Counted from the stretch's first letter, positions 7,831 through 14,534 are shown. The stretch is DNA of 16,478 bases from an uncultured Lachnospiraceae bacterium (GCA_905209865.1 CAJLUP010000033.1:1-16478), one strand, 5' to 3'. Numbers and translations: made by a program. Notes: generated by a model not told the origin, from the sequence alone.

Positions 7831-8385
7831 TCAGCCCTTAAGTGCAATCAACTTTTGAAACTGTTCCACATCTTCTGACATTCCATTGACAGCAATTTCA
7901 TAGTTCATTCCGTTATTCATTTTCAAATTAAGGATCTTCCCATAACCGGTATACAAAAAAACAGCAATCAACAAAAGCCACACGACATCCGTTATATCCA
8001 TTAAGTACATCACCCCGAAGATCGCAGCATACAACGTATCCCAAAAATCCATTTTTGTTTTTACTTCCATTGAATTGATTTCTGACAATTTAAGATTGAT
8101 ATGATCCTCTTTTTCCTTTCTCAAAAATCTATGGATATTTTGTCTGATCCCTACTTTCTCTCCGCTGATTTTTACTTCTGTTTTAATAATCTTATAACGC
8201 AGTCTGCCAATCATTTTCACTTTTTCAAAATGAAAATTCTTTTCGTCTTGTCCATCCTCACTGATACCGTCTGCATTGACCATATTCTCAGCGCTTTTCT
8301 GTTGCTGTTCTAAAAGACTGCTTCCGCACTTTGGACAAAATCTCGCTCCCTCTCTGACATCATTTCCACAATTTTCACACTTCAT
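7831..8385 (-). CDS. Zinc-ribbon protein with a bacterial PH-like domain
   Basis: First gene of the zinc-ribbon operon. With the ATG at 8385 the protein starts MKCENCGNDV...FCPKCG (C3, C6, C17, C20), matching the head of its neighbours, and GGAG lies just upstream. A GTG four codons earlier (8397) is possible but has no ribosome binding site at proper spacing. The rest reads as a split bacterial PH-like domain: strands RYKIIKTEVKISGEKVGIRQ and HINLKLSEINSMEVK, then two hydrophobic segments (WDTLYAAIFGVMYL and DVVWLLLIAVFLY), then a strand plus amphipathic helix (EIAVNGMSEDVEQFQKLIAL) typical of such domains. PH-like domains with inserted membrane helices are common in bacterial proteins of unknown function. 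It is divergently placed from the XRE repressor. Confidence 0.8.
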   Translation of the reverse strand: MKCENCGNDVREGARFCPKCGSSLLEQQQKSAENMVNADGISEDGQDEKNFHFEKVKMIGRLRYKIIKTEVKISGEKVGIRQNIHRFLRKEKEDHINLKLSEINSMEVKTKMDFWDTLYAAIFGVMYLMDITDVVWLLLIAVFLYTGYGKILNLKMNNGMNYEIAVNGMSEDVEQFQKLIALKG

Positions 8386-8432
8386 TTCGCTCCACACTTC
8401 CTTTGTAACTAATATTTTTATAGCTATAGGTC

Positions 8433-8461
8433 ATTATACTATAATTAAATCAATATTACAA
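8433..8461 (-). promoter_or_regulatory. Promoter of the zinc-ribbon operon, with a back-to-back -10
   Basis: The minus strand has TTGTAA (8461-8456), 17 bases, then a perfect TATAAT (8438-8433), about 50 bases from the start codon at 8385. The plus strand has TATAAT at 8440-8445, so the two -10 boxes form the palindrome ATTATA-C-TATAAT (8433-8445). The plus-strand promoter for the XRE gene has no clear -35. Confidence 0.65.
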
Positions 8462-8474
8462 TTAAATCAATATT
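8443..8474. promoter_or_regulatory. 15-bp direct repeat, probable XRE operator
   Basis: AATTAAATCAATATT occurs at 8443-8457 and again at 8460-8474, identical and 17 bases apart. The repeats flank and cover the -35 and spacer of the minus-strand promoter, and follow the plus-strand -10. A protein bound here could repress both the zinc-ribbon operon and the XRE gene. Confidence 0.65.
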
Positions 8475-8491
8475 TTTTTGGGGGTCATTTC

Positions 8492-8812
8492 ATGGATACT
8501 TTAAATTTCGAACAAATAGGAGAAAAATTAAGAAAAATCCGCCTTTCCAAAAACTTAACGCAAGAATATATTGCCACTGCTGCCGATGTAAATACAAGTC
8601 ATATCAGCAATATCGAAAATAACCGTGTTAAAGTTTCACTTTCTGTCTTAGTACAGATATGCAATGCTTTAGACACTACCGTTGACTATATTCTGTCCGA
8701 CGAATATAATGACTCCTCCTCAGCCATTGAACAGGAAATCCTCCATGAGCTGCATTCCTGCACTAATGAAACGAAGCTGCAGATTTTAAAAATCGTCAAA
8801 GCTTTACAATAA
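8492..8812 (+). CDS. XRE-family transcriptional regulator
   Basis: A 106-aa regulator. Residues about 8-66 form a classic Cro/CI helix-turn-helix (IGEKLRKIRLSKNLTQEYIA, then HISNIENNRVKVSLSVLVQICNALD and VDYILSDEY). The C-terminal 35 residues are a short helical tail that could mediate dimerisation. I start it at the ATG at 8492, preceded by GGGGG at 8480-8484; an in-frame upstream extension to 8276 runs antisense through the zinc-ribbon gene and is not credible. The gene is divergent from the zinc-ribbon operon and separated from it by the direct repeat and paired -10 boxes, which suggests autoregulation plus control of the operon. Its stop codon is one base from the end of the convergent 92-aa gene. 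Confidence 0.9.
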   Translation: MDTLNFEQIGEKLRKIRLSKNLTQEYIATAADVNTSHISNIENNRVKVSLSVLVQICNALDTTVDYILSDEYNDSSSAIEQEILHELHSCTNETKLQILKIVKALQ

Positions 8813-8813
8813 T

Positions 8814-9092
8814 TCATGAACATTCTGCCAGCAGCATTACGGCGTATCGGAATCCTTGTATGAATCCATTTTCTTCCGCAGCCTTCGCTAATCCAAACAG
8901 CTCATCTCTCACCTCTTCATGCGTCTTTTTCTCCAGGTTCATTCTGTCCTCTTCCAGCAGTCTCTCCGTCTCCTTTTCAATCGCTTTCCCTGCCTCTTTT
9001 AAATAATCTGTTTCAGATAATAAATACAGATAAATTTCTCTTATTCTTTCTCCCTTATCTGCCGACCCGTTCTCTTTTAATTCTTGAACCAT
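8814..9092 (-). CDS. Small charged helical protein, possibly DUF6809-like
   Basis: A 92-aa protein, highly charged (many Glu, Lys, Arg) and predicted all-helical. The central part (about 30-65) is suited to a coiled coil, and the C-terminal helix NGFIQGFRYAVMLLAE resembles the end of small DUF6809-type proteins common in clostridial mobile regions. The family link is from memory and weak. AGGAGA is seven bases upstream of the ATG at 9092. It is convergent with the XRE gene with a single base between stop codons and no visible terminator, so the 3' ends of the transcripts may overlap. The role is unknown. Confidence 0.6.
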   Translation of the reverse strand: MVQELKENGSADKGERIREIYLYLLSETDYLKEAGKAIEKETERLLEEDRMNLEKKTHEEVRDELFGLAKAAEENGFIQGFRYAVMLLAECS

Positions 9093-9253
9093 CTTAATTC
9101 TCCTATTTCCATTTCTTTCCTATTGTCTTACAATATAACCAGGCTGTTTTTATTACCCTGCACTATCATTAAACCATCTTTATCAAACTACATGAAGCCG
9201 CAAAAAATTTTTGATTTTTTTTGCAGTGTTTTATACTTGGGGAGGATTAAAGA

Positions 9254-10801
9254 ATGAAAGAGACGAAACAAGAAACAATCCACATTACCTCAGAAGCAGG
9301 CATTCTCTCTGCTTTCAAAAATCTGACTTCTTACGACAAACGTACTTTACTCACATGGATTCATTTTTTCAAGAGATGTATGTATTATGCTTCTTCCGAT
9401 TATTCCAATCCTGCGTTTCTTTCTTTGGCTTATAATGGGATGAAAAAAAGCGATCAATATCCTCAGGAATTTTTATATATTCATAAATTAATGTACCAGT
9501 TCCTCTGCCTGGGAACTCCCTGCTTTTTACAATTCCAGCCTTATGAAGATCTTACATCCAAATACGATCCCGCAGCATTCAAATGGAACGTTCCTGTTTC
9601 TGTTATGCCTTTTTTGATCTGCTATATCAAAGCCGCAAGCAAATTCAAAAAAGCCGCCCCTGTCACTTCATTTTTCAATGAGCTTGATGAAACATTTGCA
9701 GAAACTGAAAGTCTGCAAAGCAATCTCACAAGAACAGAATATCGAAATTTAACCGACAAAATTCTTTGCCGCAAATATTTTTGTACTGCTGAAGAAATTT
9801 ATAATACTTTCGCCAAAAACGACTCTCAAAAAGAAGCGATCCGGCATTGTATTTTTTATCTGACCCAAACTTTAATCGCATTTCCGCAAAATAGAGGCTC
9901 TGGAATTAATTCCGGAAGCCCGATTGCTGCAAACGCCTGTATTCTGTTAGAGACTTTCAGGGAAAAATTGTATGAACAGACTCGTTCAGAAAATAAAAAA
10001 ACAGATTTATCACCTTTATATCCTCGCAAAAAGCCGTGGTCTATCATAGGGGAGAAAGAACTGATAGAGAGCATAACGCATTCTCTGTCTTTCTTTTCTG
10101 CAAAAGCATTTTCTTTTGCGGAAGAAGCTTTGGATTTTCATTCCCCCTACCACATCTCGGCAAAGGACTATGACGCCTTTTCCGTCGGATGCACTAAGAT
10201 CATAGACAACATAGAACGACAGGTTGAGAAGGAAAAAGAAGAGGTCACGGCATTCTACTTTAATCTAATAAACGAACCGACTATCAGCCGCGCGCTCTCT
10301 AACGGACGCTTAGAACTTGATCAAGAAAGTTTAAATTACAGATATTATTTGCTCATAGACGCCCTTACAACATTTGCCAATTCGTTTGTACAAACGATCC
10401 TGACTTTCAAAAACAACGTCAGGAAGGCTTCTCACGCCTCTCCTGAACAATATATATCGTTAAAAACTGACAAAGACTACTTCTCGGAATTCAAACAATC
10501 GATCAAAGCAATCGAAAGAAAACTCTTCGGGAAAAATTTTATGACCGCGTTTGAACATTCCAAACCATTCTTATTTTATAACGACAGAGGATTGGTACAC
10601 GACCTCACATATCCCGCTGTCCTCTTTCCTCAAGAATGCTTAAAAATAACCTACGGATTAACAGGGAACTATCTTGTATCGGAAGATTATATTCTTCAAT
10701 ATTTCCGTGATAAAAAGATTCATTTCCCGATATCATTTGCCGAATTTTTATTGCAAGTTGATCTTGAAAACCTCCGTCAATTTTTAGGCTTAATAAAATA
10801 G
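9254..10801 (+). CDS. Unrecognised 515-aa cytoplasmic protein
   Basis: I do not recognise a family. The start at 9254 is well supported by GGGGAGG at 9239-9245. The protein has no signal peptide and no clear membrane helix, and looks mostly alpha-helical with many aromatic residues. Recognisable stretches are an N-terminal helical block (SYDKRTLLTWIHFFKRCMYY), a basic Pro-containing hinge near residue 257 (LYPRKKPW), a charged coiled-coil-like helix near 312-328 (IIDNIERQVEKEKEEV) and a C-terminal helical block ending LENLRQFLGLIK. No Walker, nuclease, protease or HTH motif is visible. It stands alone, preceded by an AT-rich region with a GCAAAAAA/TTTTTTGC pairing near 9200-9225. Length and intact frame argue that it is functional. 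Confidence 0.7.
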   Translation: MKETKQETIHITSEAGILSAFKNLTSYDKRTLLTWIHFFKRCMYYASSDYSNPAFLSLAYNGMKKSDQYPQEFLYIHKLMYQFLCLGTPCFLQFQPYEDLTSKYDPAAFKWNVPVSVMPFLICYIKAASKFKKAAPVTSFFNELDETFAETESLQSNLTRTEYRNLTDKILCRKYFCTAEEIYNTFAKNDSQKEAIRHCIFYLTQTLIAFPQNRGSGINSGSPIAANACILLETFREKLYEQTRSENKKTDLSPLYPRKKPWSIIGEKELIESITHSLSFFSAKAFSFAEEALDFHSPYHISAKDYDAFSVGCTKIIDNIERQVEKEKEEVTAFYFNLINEPTISRALSNGRLELDQESLNYRYYLLIDALTTFANSFVQTILTFKNNVRKASHASPEQYISLKTDKDYFSEFKQSIKAIERKLFGKNFMTAFEHSKPFLFYNDRGLVHDLTYPAVLFPQECLKITYGLTGNYLVSEDYILQYFRDKKIHFPISFAEFLLQVDLENLRQFLGLIK

Positions 10802-10815
10802 GTGTCGCAAAACCA

Positions 10816-11130
10816 TCAAATTGGGGATGAATATATCGTTATATCCTTTATCTTGGAGCTCTTTCTGCATTTTTCTCCGGGCAACAAATGACGGATGATA
10901 ATTCCGCCTGCCATCTTCACACCTATTCCCATAATAAAAGGAACTTTCAATGTAGTTTCATCACAATACTCTAATATATTCCGCAGGGCTTGTTTCTGCT
11001 CTGGAGTCCCTAATCTTACATTAAGAAATGGTTTGAAGTGACTTTTTTCGGATCTGCTTTTTTTGCAGATTCCGTTCCTCACCTTGTCCATCCGGCATCT
11101 GGGCTTTCTTCTTTTCCCGGTCAAAAACAA
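10816..11130 (-). pseudogene. Doubtful small ORF, possibly a frameshifted gene remnant
   Basis: The open frame (104 codons) has only a TTG start and no ribosome binding site; the first ATG is codon 14. Its second half (PFLNVRLGTPEQKQALRNIL ... IMGIGVKMAGGII) looks protein-like, whereas its first 30 residues are Arg/Lys/Cys-rich and do not. In an overlapping frame, 11170-11021 encodes 49 residues starting MAFLLFSVEMKQVFVFDREK, which look protein-like where the other does not. One frameshift near 11030-11060 would join the two into one gene of about 115 codons. No family recognised. It may be a broken mobile-element gene, or not a gene. Confidence 0.3.
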
Positions 11131-11159
11131 AGACCTGTTTCATTTCCACCGAGAAAAGC

Positions 11160-11219
11160 AAAAAAGCCATTTACATTTTTACAGTAAATGACTTTTTTCA
11201 AAAGTGTGCTTACACTTTT
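11160..11219. terminator. Two adjacent hairpins ending the toxin-antitoxin operon
   Basis: Hairpin one: GCCATTTAC (11166-11174) and GTAAATGAC (11184-11192), flanked by A6 (11160-11165) and T6 (11193-11198), so it works as a terminator in both directions. Hairpin two: AAAAGTGT (11200-11207), loop GCTT, ACACTTTT (11212-11219). The pair lies just after the toxin stop codon on the minus strand. Confidence 0.7.
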
Positions 11220-11241
11220 CCTTTATTTTGTTATCTCGATT

Positions 11242-11556
11242 TTATATCATTTTGTTTTCGTAGTCTTGAAGTTCATGAAATATGTTATCTATGAACACCG
11301 TATTTTCTTCGATTCTATAGAGCATAAAATATCGATGTCTTAAAAAATTAATTCTATGATAACCTAATGCTCTAAGTCTTTGATTTTCACATAAAGACAA
11401 ACTTCCTGCAGCATTTTTCAAGCAATTTAATGTATCTTCAAAATCGTCAAGAACATTTTTGGCTGCTTGTTCATTTTTCTTTTCAAAGAAAAGATATTGA
11501 ATAAATCTATCAAAATCTTCTTCTGCATCTGATGTAACAACAACCTTATAATCCAT
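11242..11556 (-). CDS. ParE/RelE-family toxin
   Basis: A 104-aa protein with the ParE/RelE superfamily pattern: an N-terminal strand (YKVVVTSDAEEDFDRFIQYL), a two-helix hairpin (residues about 10-55), and a C-terminal sheet with RALGYHRINFL, HRYFMLYRIEENTVFIDNIFHE. The YRIEENTVFI strand and the basic RHRY stretch are characteristic. In this family RelE members cleave mRNA on the ribosome and ParE members inhibit gyrase; the sequence does not let me tell which applies. It follows the RelB/DinJ antitoxin with an 11-base overlap of reading frames (11546-11556), the usual antitoxin-first arrangement. Length is typical. The frame is intact, so the toxin may be active. Confidence 0.88.
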   Translation of the reverse strand: MDYKVVVTSDAEEDFDRFIQYLFFEKKNEQAAKNVLDDFEDTLNCLKNAAGSLSLCENQRLRALGYHRINFLRHRYFMLYRIEENTVFIDNIFHELQDYENKMI

Positions 11557-11839
11557 ATTTTCCCCTCAGTTCTGAAACAACCGCTTCCGCTGATTTGTAG
11601 TTTCCCTTTGCCGCTGACTCTCTGGATTTCTCCAGTTTTTCTAAAATCTCCTCTTCCGTCATAGGACTATATGGACTTCGTACTATTCTTTTAATTTCAA
11701 ATGGAAAACCATTATTTGCCACAGCTTGCGTTAAAAACATTCTAATTGCTGTAGTTGTATCTGTTCCAAGATCTTTAAAAAGCTGATCGGATTTCGTTTT
11801 TAACTCATCATCGACACGAATTTGTATTGTACTTGACAT
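11546..11839 (-). CDS. RelB/DinJ-family antitoxin
   Basis: A 97-aa antitoxin. The N-terminal half is the ribbon-helix-helix DNA-binding domain of RelB/DinJ proteins (TIQIRVDDELKTKSDQLFKD, then GTDTTTAIRMFLTQAVANNGFPFE). The C-terminal half is a charged tail (about 50-97) that would wrap the toxin. GGAGG lies eight bases before the ATG at 11839. Antitoxins of this family repress their own operon, with stronger repression by the toxin complex. The coding region overlaps the toxin start by 11 bases, implying translational coupling. Confidence 0.9.
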   Translation of the reverse strand: MSSTIQIRVDDELKTKSDQLFKDLGTDTTTAIRMFLTQAVANNGFPFEIKRIVRSPYSPMTEEEILEKLEKSRESAAKGNYKSAEAVVSELRGKYGL

Positions 11840-11862
11840 ATTTCACACCTCCGTTTTTCTTT

Positions 11863-11891
11863 ATTATAATGCCTGATCATTTCTAATTCAA
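11863..11891 (-). promoter_or_regulatory. Promoter of the toxin-antitoxin operon
   Basis: On the minus strand TTGAAT (11891-11886), 17 bases, TATAAT (11868-11863), about 24 bases upstream of the antitoxin start. A TGATCA palindrome at 11874-11879 lies in the spacer and is a candidate half-site for antitoxin autorepression. Confidence 0.6.
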
Positions 11892-11913
11892 TACATTTGT
11901 AATGATTTGACAT

Positions 11914-12042
11914 TTATATTGATTTTATATCATATTTTTCTTTCACATAAGTAAGAAGCTGCGTACCGATTCCTGTGGAACGGCAGTTTTTGTCAACAAA
12001 AATCCTGGCAATATATTCATTCATTAAACCAATAAATCCTTT
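11914..12042 (-). pseudogene. GNAT acetyltransferase fragment
   Basis: The minus strand encodes KGFIGLMNEYIARIFVD, then KNCRSTGIGTQLLTYVKEKYD, then IKSI and stop (TAA at 11916-11914). This is the central part of a GNAT N-acetyltransferase: strand beta-4 (GFIGLM...IARIFVD) and the acetyl-CoA-binding motif A (R-S-T-G-I-G-T). The N-terminal half and the C-terminal third are missing and there is no start codon; an upstream stop lies at 12054. It is a remnant that ends abruptly next to another gene fragment on the opposite strand. Confidence 0.8.
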
Positions 12043-12047
12043 TATGT

Positions 12048-12251
12048 TGTGCTATCGAAGTTTATCCAACTGTTGAGGACGCCAATAGAAGAAATGAGTG
12101 CCTTGCCGGATTTGACGGTGCCGGTATGTTTAGTAGCGGTTCTCATTCAGTAGTTGGAACAGTAGTTATCCGCACTTCCGACAAATTGACTGCTTCTCAG
12201 CAAAAAGAAATGGAAAAGAACATTTACAATAGCTTAATTGAAATCAAATAA
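12048..12251 (+). pseudogene. C-terminal fragment of an unidentified gene
   Basis: The plus strand has 67 codons with clear protein character: AIEVYPTVEDANRRNECLAG, FDGAGMFSSGSHSVVGTVVI, RTSDKLTASQQKEMEKNIYN, then stop TAA at 12249-12251. There is no start codon or ribosome binding site; the frame closes at 12033 upstream. It resembles the end of an extracellular lipoprotein-type family in Clostridia that I cannot name, with the pattern VEDAxxRNEYLxGFDG and VRTSxxLTxxQQ. Its 5' end coincides within about ten bases with the broken end of the GNAT fragment, so a deletion or insertion joined two truncated genes here. The terminator after it is retained. Confidence 0.7.
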
Positions 12252-12265
12252 CTATATATAAAAAG

Positions 12266-12300
12266 TCACAGCAGGTGAAACTTCCACTTGCTGTGATTTT
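12266..12300. terminator. Bidirectional intrinsic terminator
   Basis: Stem TCACAGCAGGTG (12266-12277) and CACTTGCTGTGA (12285-12296), 12 bp with one wobble pair, loop AAACTTC, then TTTT on the plus strand. On the minus strand the stem is followed by ACTTTTTATA. It ends the fic gene on one side and the plus-strand gene fragment on the other. Confidence 0.8.
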
Positions 12301-12303
12301 GTC

Positions 12304-13452
12304 TTACCGTAAGCTATTATTTTTGAATTTATATTTTCCCTTTCCATGACCTGACACAGGTTCGATCATATCTGACTGTATCAAATTGGAAATAAGTTTA
12401 GAAGCGCCGGAACTTTTCAATTCAAGCAATTCCATTACAGCACTTCTCCCAAATATTTCATCAAAACCAAACTTTTCAAAAAGCCGTTGGATATGAACTA
12501 GCGTTTTCACAGAAAAATCTTTTCCTTTTTCGGAAAGTACACTTTCAATGTCCACTTCTTCGTTCCGAATATCCACTTTTTCAGTTTCAATATCCACTTT
12601 CTGCCCTCCAATATCCACTTTTTCATCAGTCAGAAGTCCACTTATATGCAGATTTCGATTGTGAAGCTCATTGTTTTCATTTAAGAGCAGATTTCTCAGA
12701 AATACTTCAAGATACTCTGTTGTTTCGTGGATATTCTTTTGCAGGTTTGTGTAATTCGCTCGGACAAGTGCATTTCTGAAATACCAAGCATTTTCCGCAA
12801 AAATATCATTCGTTGCTGAAAATCCAAGTGTTCTCAGATACTTGATGAAGAATACCGCTGTTGTCCTCGTATTTCCCTCTCCGAAAACATGAATTTGCCA
12901 CAATCGTGAAATAAAAACTGCAAGATGATGGATAATCTCATCCATCGACAATCCTTTGTAGCTAAAATCTTTCTCCTGCGAAAAATCATATTCAAGAGTA
13001 GCTCTCAGTTCTGAAGCACTTCCGTACATAACGGTTGCCCCATCAAGCACCCATTCCTTTTTCGTAATATTATAATCTCTTATCTTTCCGGCGTGTTTGT
13101 AAATGTCCCGAAAAAGTTTGCGATGAATAGAAATATACTCATTCGGAGAAAAAGAAAACGCTGTTTCGGAAAGTATCTCAGCAATACGGGAAGATACCTT
13201 ATCCGCTTCTTCTGTACGATCCTCATCAGGTAAATGTGCCGGTTTTTCTTCGTAATACGTATCTATGAGATTTTGCGCCTCTTTTATTGTGATTTTGCCC
13301 TCGATATTTTGAATGGCAGTATCAATCAAATATTTAGATGGTTTGAGTCCGTCCACCGCCTGAAGTCCGATTGCTGTACTCCACGCATAACCTTTATGAG
13401 CTTTATCGGGTTCAGCCTCTCTCAAATATTCTTTAAATGGATCTTTCTCCAT
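12304..13452 (-). CDS. fic: Fic-domain protein (putative AMP transferase) with C-terminal winged helix
   Basis: A 382-aa protein. The Fic core spans about 95-260. Its active-site loop is HVFGEGNTRT (188-197), matching HxFx[D/E]GNxR, with catalytic H188, E192 for Mg binding, and N194/R196 for phosphate. The family transfers AMP or another phosphate-containing group from nucleotides to hydroxyls on target proteins. Residues about 24-66 (TAIGLQAVDGLKPSKYLI...NIEGKITIKEAQNLID) resemble a fused VbhA-like antitoxin helix bundle. It has D34-G35 where the inhibitory motif has E-G/N and no S/T four residues earlier. Residues 279-302 carry four VDI repeats with a seven-residue period, and about 320-375 form a winged-helix-like domain. 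GAGG lies upstream of the ATG. It follows the WYL regulator on the same strand, separated by an inverted repeat. Confidence 0.9.
   Translation of the reverse strand: MEKDPFKEYLREAEPDKAHKGYAWSTAIGLQAVDGLKPSKYLIDTAIQNIEGKITIKEAQNLIDTYYEEKPAHLPDEDRTEEADKVSSRIAEILSETAFSFSPNEYISIHRKLFRDIYKHAGKIRDYNITKKEWVLDGATVMYGSASELRATLEYDFSQEKDFSYKGLSMDEIIHHLAVFISRLWQIHVFGEGNTRTTAVFFIKYLRTLGFSATNDIFAENAWYFRNALVRANYTNLQKNIHETTEYLEVFLRNLLLNENNELHNRNLHISGLLTDEKVDIGGQKVDIETEKVDIRNEEVDIESVLSEKGKDFSVKTLVHIQRLFEKFGFDEIFGRSAVMELLELKSSGASKLISNLIQSDMIEPVSGHGKGKYKFKNNSLR
12547..12630. repeat. 21-bp tandem repeat encoding VDI heptads in fic
   Basis: Four units start at 12547, 12568, 12589 and 12610, exactly 21 bases apart, with core AATATCCACTTTTTC on the plus strand (the first unit has AATGTCC). 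Each encodes a seven-residue unit ending in the VDI motif of the Fic protein (residues about 275-302). Unit number can change by slippage without breaking the frame. Confidence 0.85.
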
Positions 13453-13489
13453 ATCCGCTACCTCATTTCATAGTCTTATAATTTAATCT

Positions 13490-13524
13490 TTTCAAATTGT
13501 GCAGTCCGTCTGCACAATTTGAAA
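13490..13524. repeat. Perfect 15-bp inverted repeat between the WYL and fic genes
   Basis: TTTCAAATTGTGCAG (13490-13504) and CTGCACAATTTGAAA (13510-13524) are perfect complements with a five-base loop TCCGT. There is no T run on the fic-ward (minus) side, so it is not a standard terminator for the WYL gene. It overlaps a possible -35 (TGCACA, 13503-13498) 17 bases from TATAAG (13480-13475) upstream of fic, so it may be an operator. The length of the arms also fits a small mobile-element scar. Confidence 0.6.
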
Positions 13525-13530
13525 TATGCC

Positions 13531-14514
13531 CTACTCGTTCTCCCGTATATCTTTATTGGCTCGTGCAATCATCTGTCTGTACTGTTCCTTCACACTTTCC
13601 GGTGCAAGTATCTGTACTTTTCCATTGAAACCAAACACCCAGCCGAAAAAGGTAGGACTGGCTGATACTTCTGTCTGTATTCTAAATGATATCATATCAT
13701 AGGCAAGAGTTGTTACATCTTCTCCAAAGCGGTCAACCATTGTTTTCATCAGGCTGTTGTCACACCGCAAATCCACCATAATGCTTTTCCCCGGAAACAT
13801 AAAAAATACTTCTTTTGTAAAATTCTCTATATCAAAGTCGTCCGGCATAGCAATCACATCTTTATCAAGTATTTCCGGCGTTCCCGCAATACGATCCACT
13901 CTGAAATTGATAACCTTCCTTTTCTTTTCGGAGTATCCGATTACATAATAATTATCCCCGTTCCAAAGAAGCTTGTACGGACTCAATTTATAAATCTCAC
14001 CTTTATTTCTAAGAACTTTCTTCTTCAATCCGGTATAATCATAATATCTGAAAGAAATTTGTTTTCCCATATTGATAGCGTCATTGATAGCGTCAATGAT
14101 GTAATATATCTGTTCGTTATCCGGCTTAATACGATTTACAACATAATTGTTGCGCTTCAATTTCTTTACCTGTGCCGGACTCGTCAAAGTATGTATCTTT
14201 TCAATCAATGCATCGCTTTTTTTCTTCGTAATAAATTTTGAAGACTCCACAGCATCAATCAACAGTTTCAATTCAGGAAGTTCAAACTTACGACTTGCCA
14301 CAAAATACTTGCTCTGTGTAGAATGAATGGTCACAATATCCATTCCAAACTCCTGAAGCGCCGCAATATCCTTTGTTACGGTTGTCCTATGTGCGGATAT
14401 TCCATATTCTTCATTCAATATATTGATCAACTGCGTTGTCGAAAGCGGATGTTCCTCGTCCGTGCGTTCTTCTAATATCTTCTTTAAGTATAATATTCTT
14501 GGTTTTGTTTCCAC
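13531..14514 (-). CDS. WYL-domain transcriptional regulator
   Basis: A 327-aa regulator. The N-terminal winged HTH (about 1-65) reads TTQLINILNEEYGISAHRTT, then VTKDIAALQEFGMDI. A WYL domain (about 130-225) has ISFRYYDYTGLKK, YKLSPYKLLWNGDNYYVIGY and the strand INFRVDRIAG. A C-terminal extension follows (about 230-327). WYL proteins bind nucleic-acid or nucleotide ligands and often repress phage-defence operons (for example BrxR and CapW). The start is GTG at 14514 with AAAGGA seven bases upstream. It lies 20 bases after the mosaic pseudogene on the same strand, so it was probably part of the same transcript, and precedes fic. The inverted repeat at 13490-13524 is a candidate site for it. Confidence 0.9.
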   Translation of the reverse strand: METKPRILYLKKILEERTDEEHPLSTTQLINILNEEYGISAHRTTVTKDIAALQEFGMDIVTIHSTQSKYFVASRKFELPELKLLIDAVESSKFITKKKSDALIEKIHTLTSPAQVKKLKRNNYVVNRIKPDNEQIYYIIDAINDAINMGKQISFRYYDYTGLKKKVLRNKGEIYKLSPYKLLWNGDNYYVIGYSEKKRKVINFRVDRIAGTPEILDKDVIAMPDDFDIENFTKEVFFMFPGKSIMVDLRCDNSLMKTMVDRFGEDVTTLAYDMISFRIQTEVSASPTFFGWVFGFNGKVQILAPESVKEQYRQMIARANKDIRENE

Positions 14515-14534
14515 AGTATATCCTTTCCAAGTTA

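Noticed and set aside
8276..8491. Upstream in-frame extension of the XRE regulator
   Set aside because: It runs antisense through the zinc-ribbon gene and through the promoter region; the HTH starts just after the ATG at 8492, which has GGGGG upstream.
9211..9237. Promoter TTGATT ... TATACT directly ahead of the 515-aa gene
   Set aside because: The spacer is only 15 bases and the transcript would start inside the ribosome binding site at 9239-9245.
12547..12630. CRISPR array
   Set aside because: The 21-bp units are contiguous, without spacers, and encode an in-frame heptad in the Fic protein.
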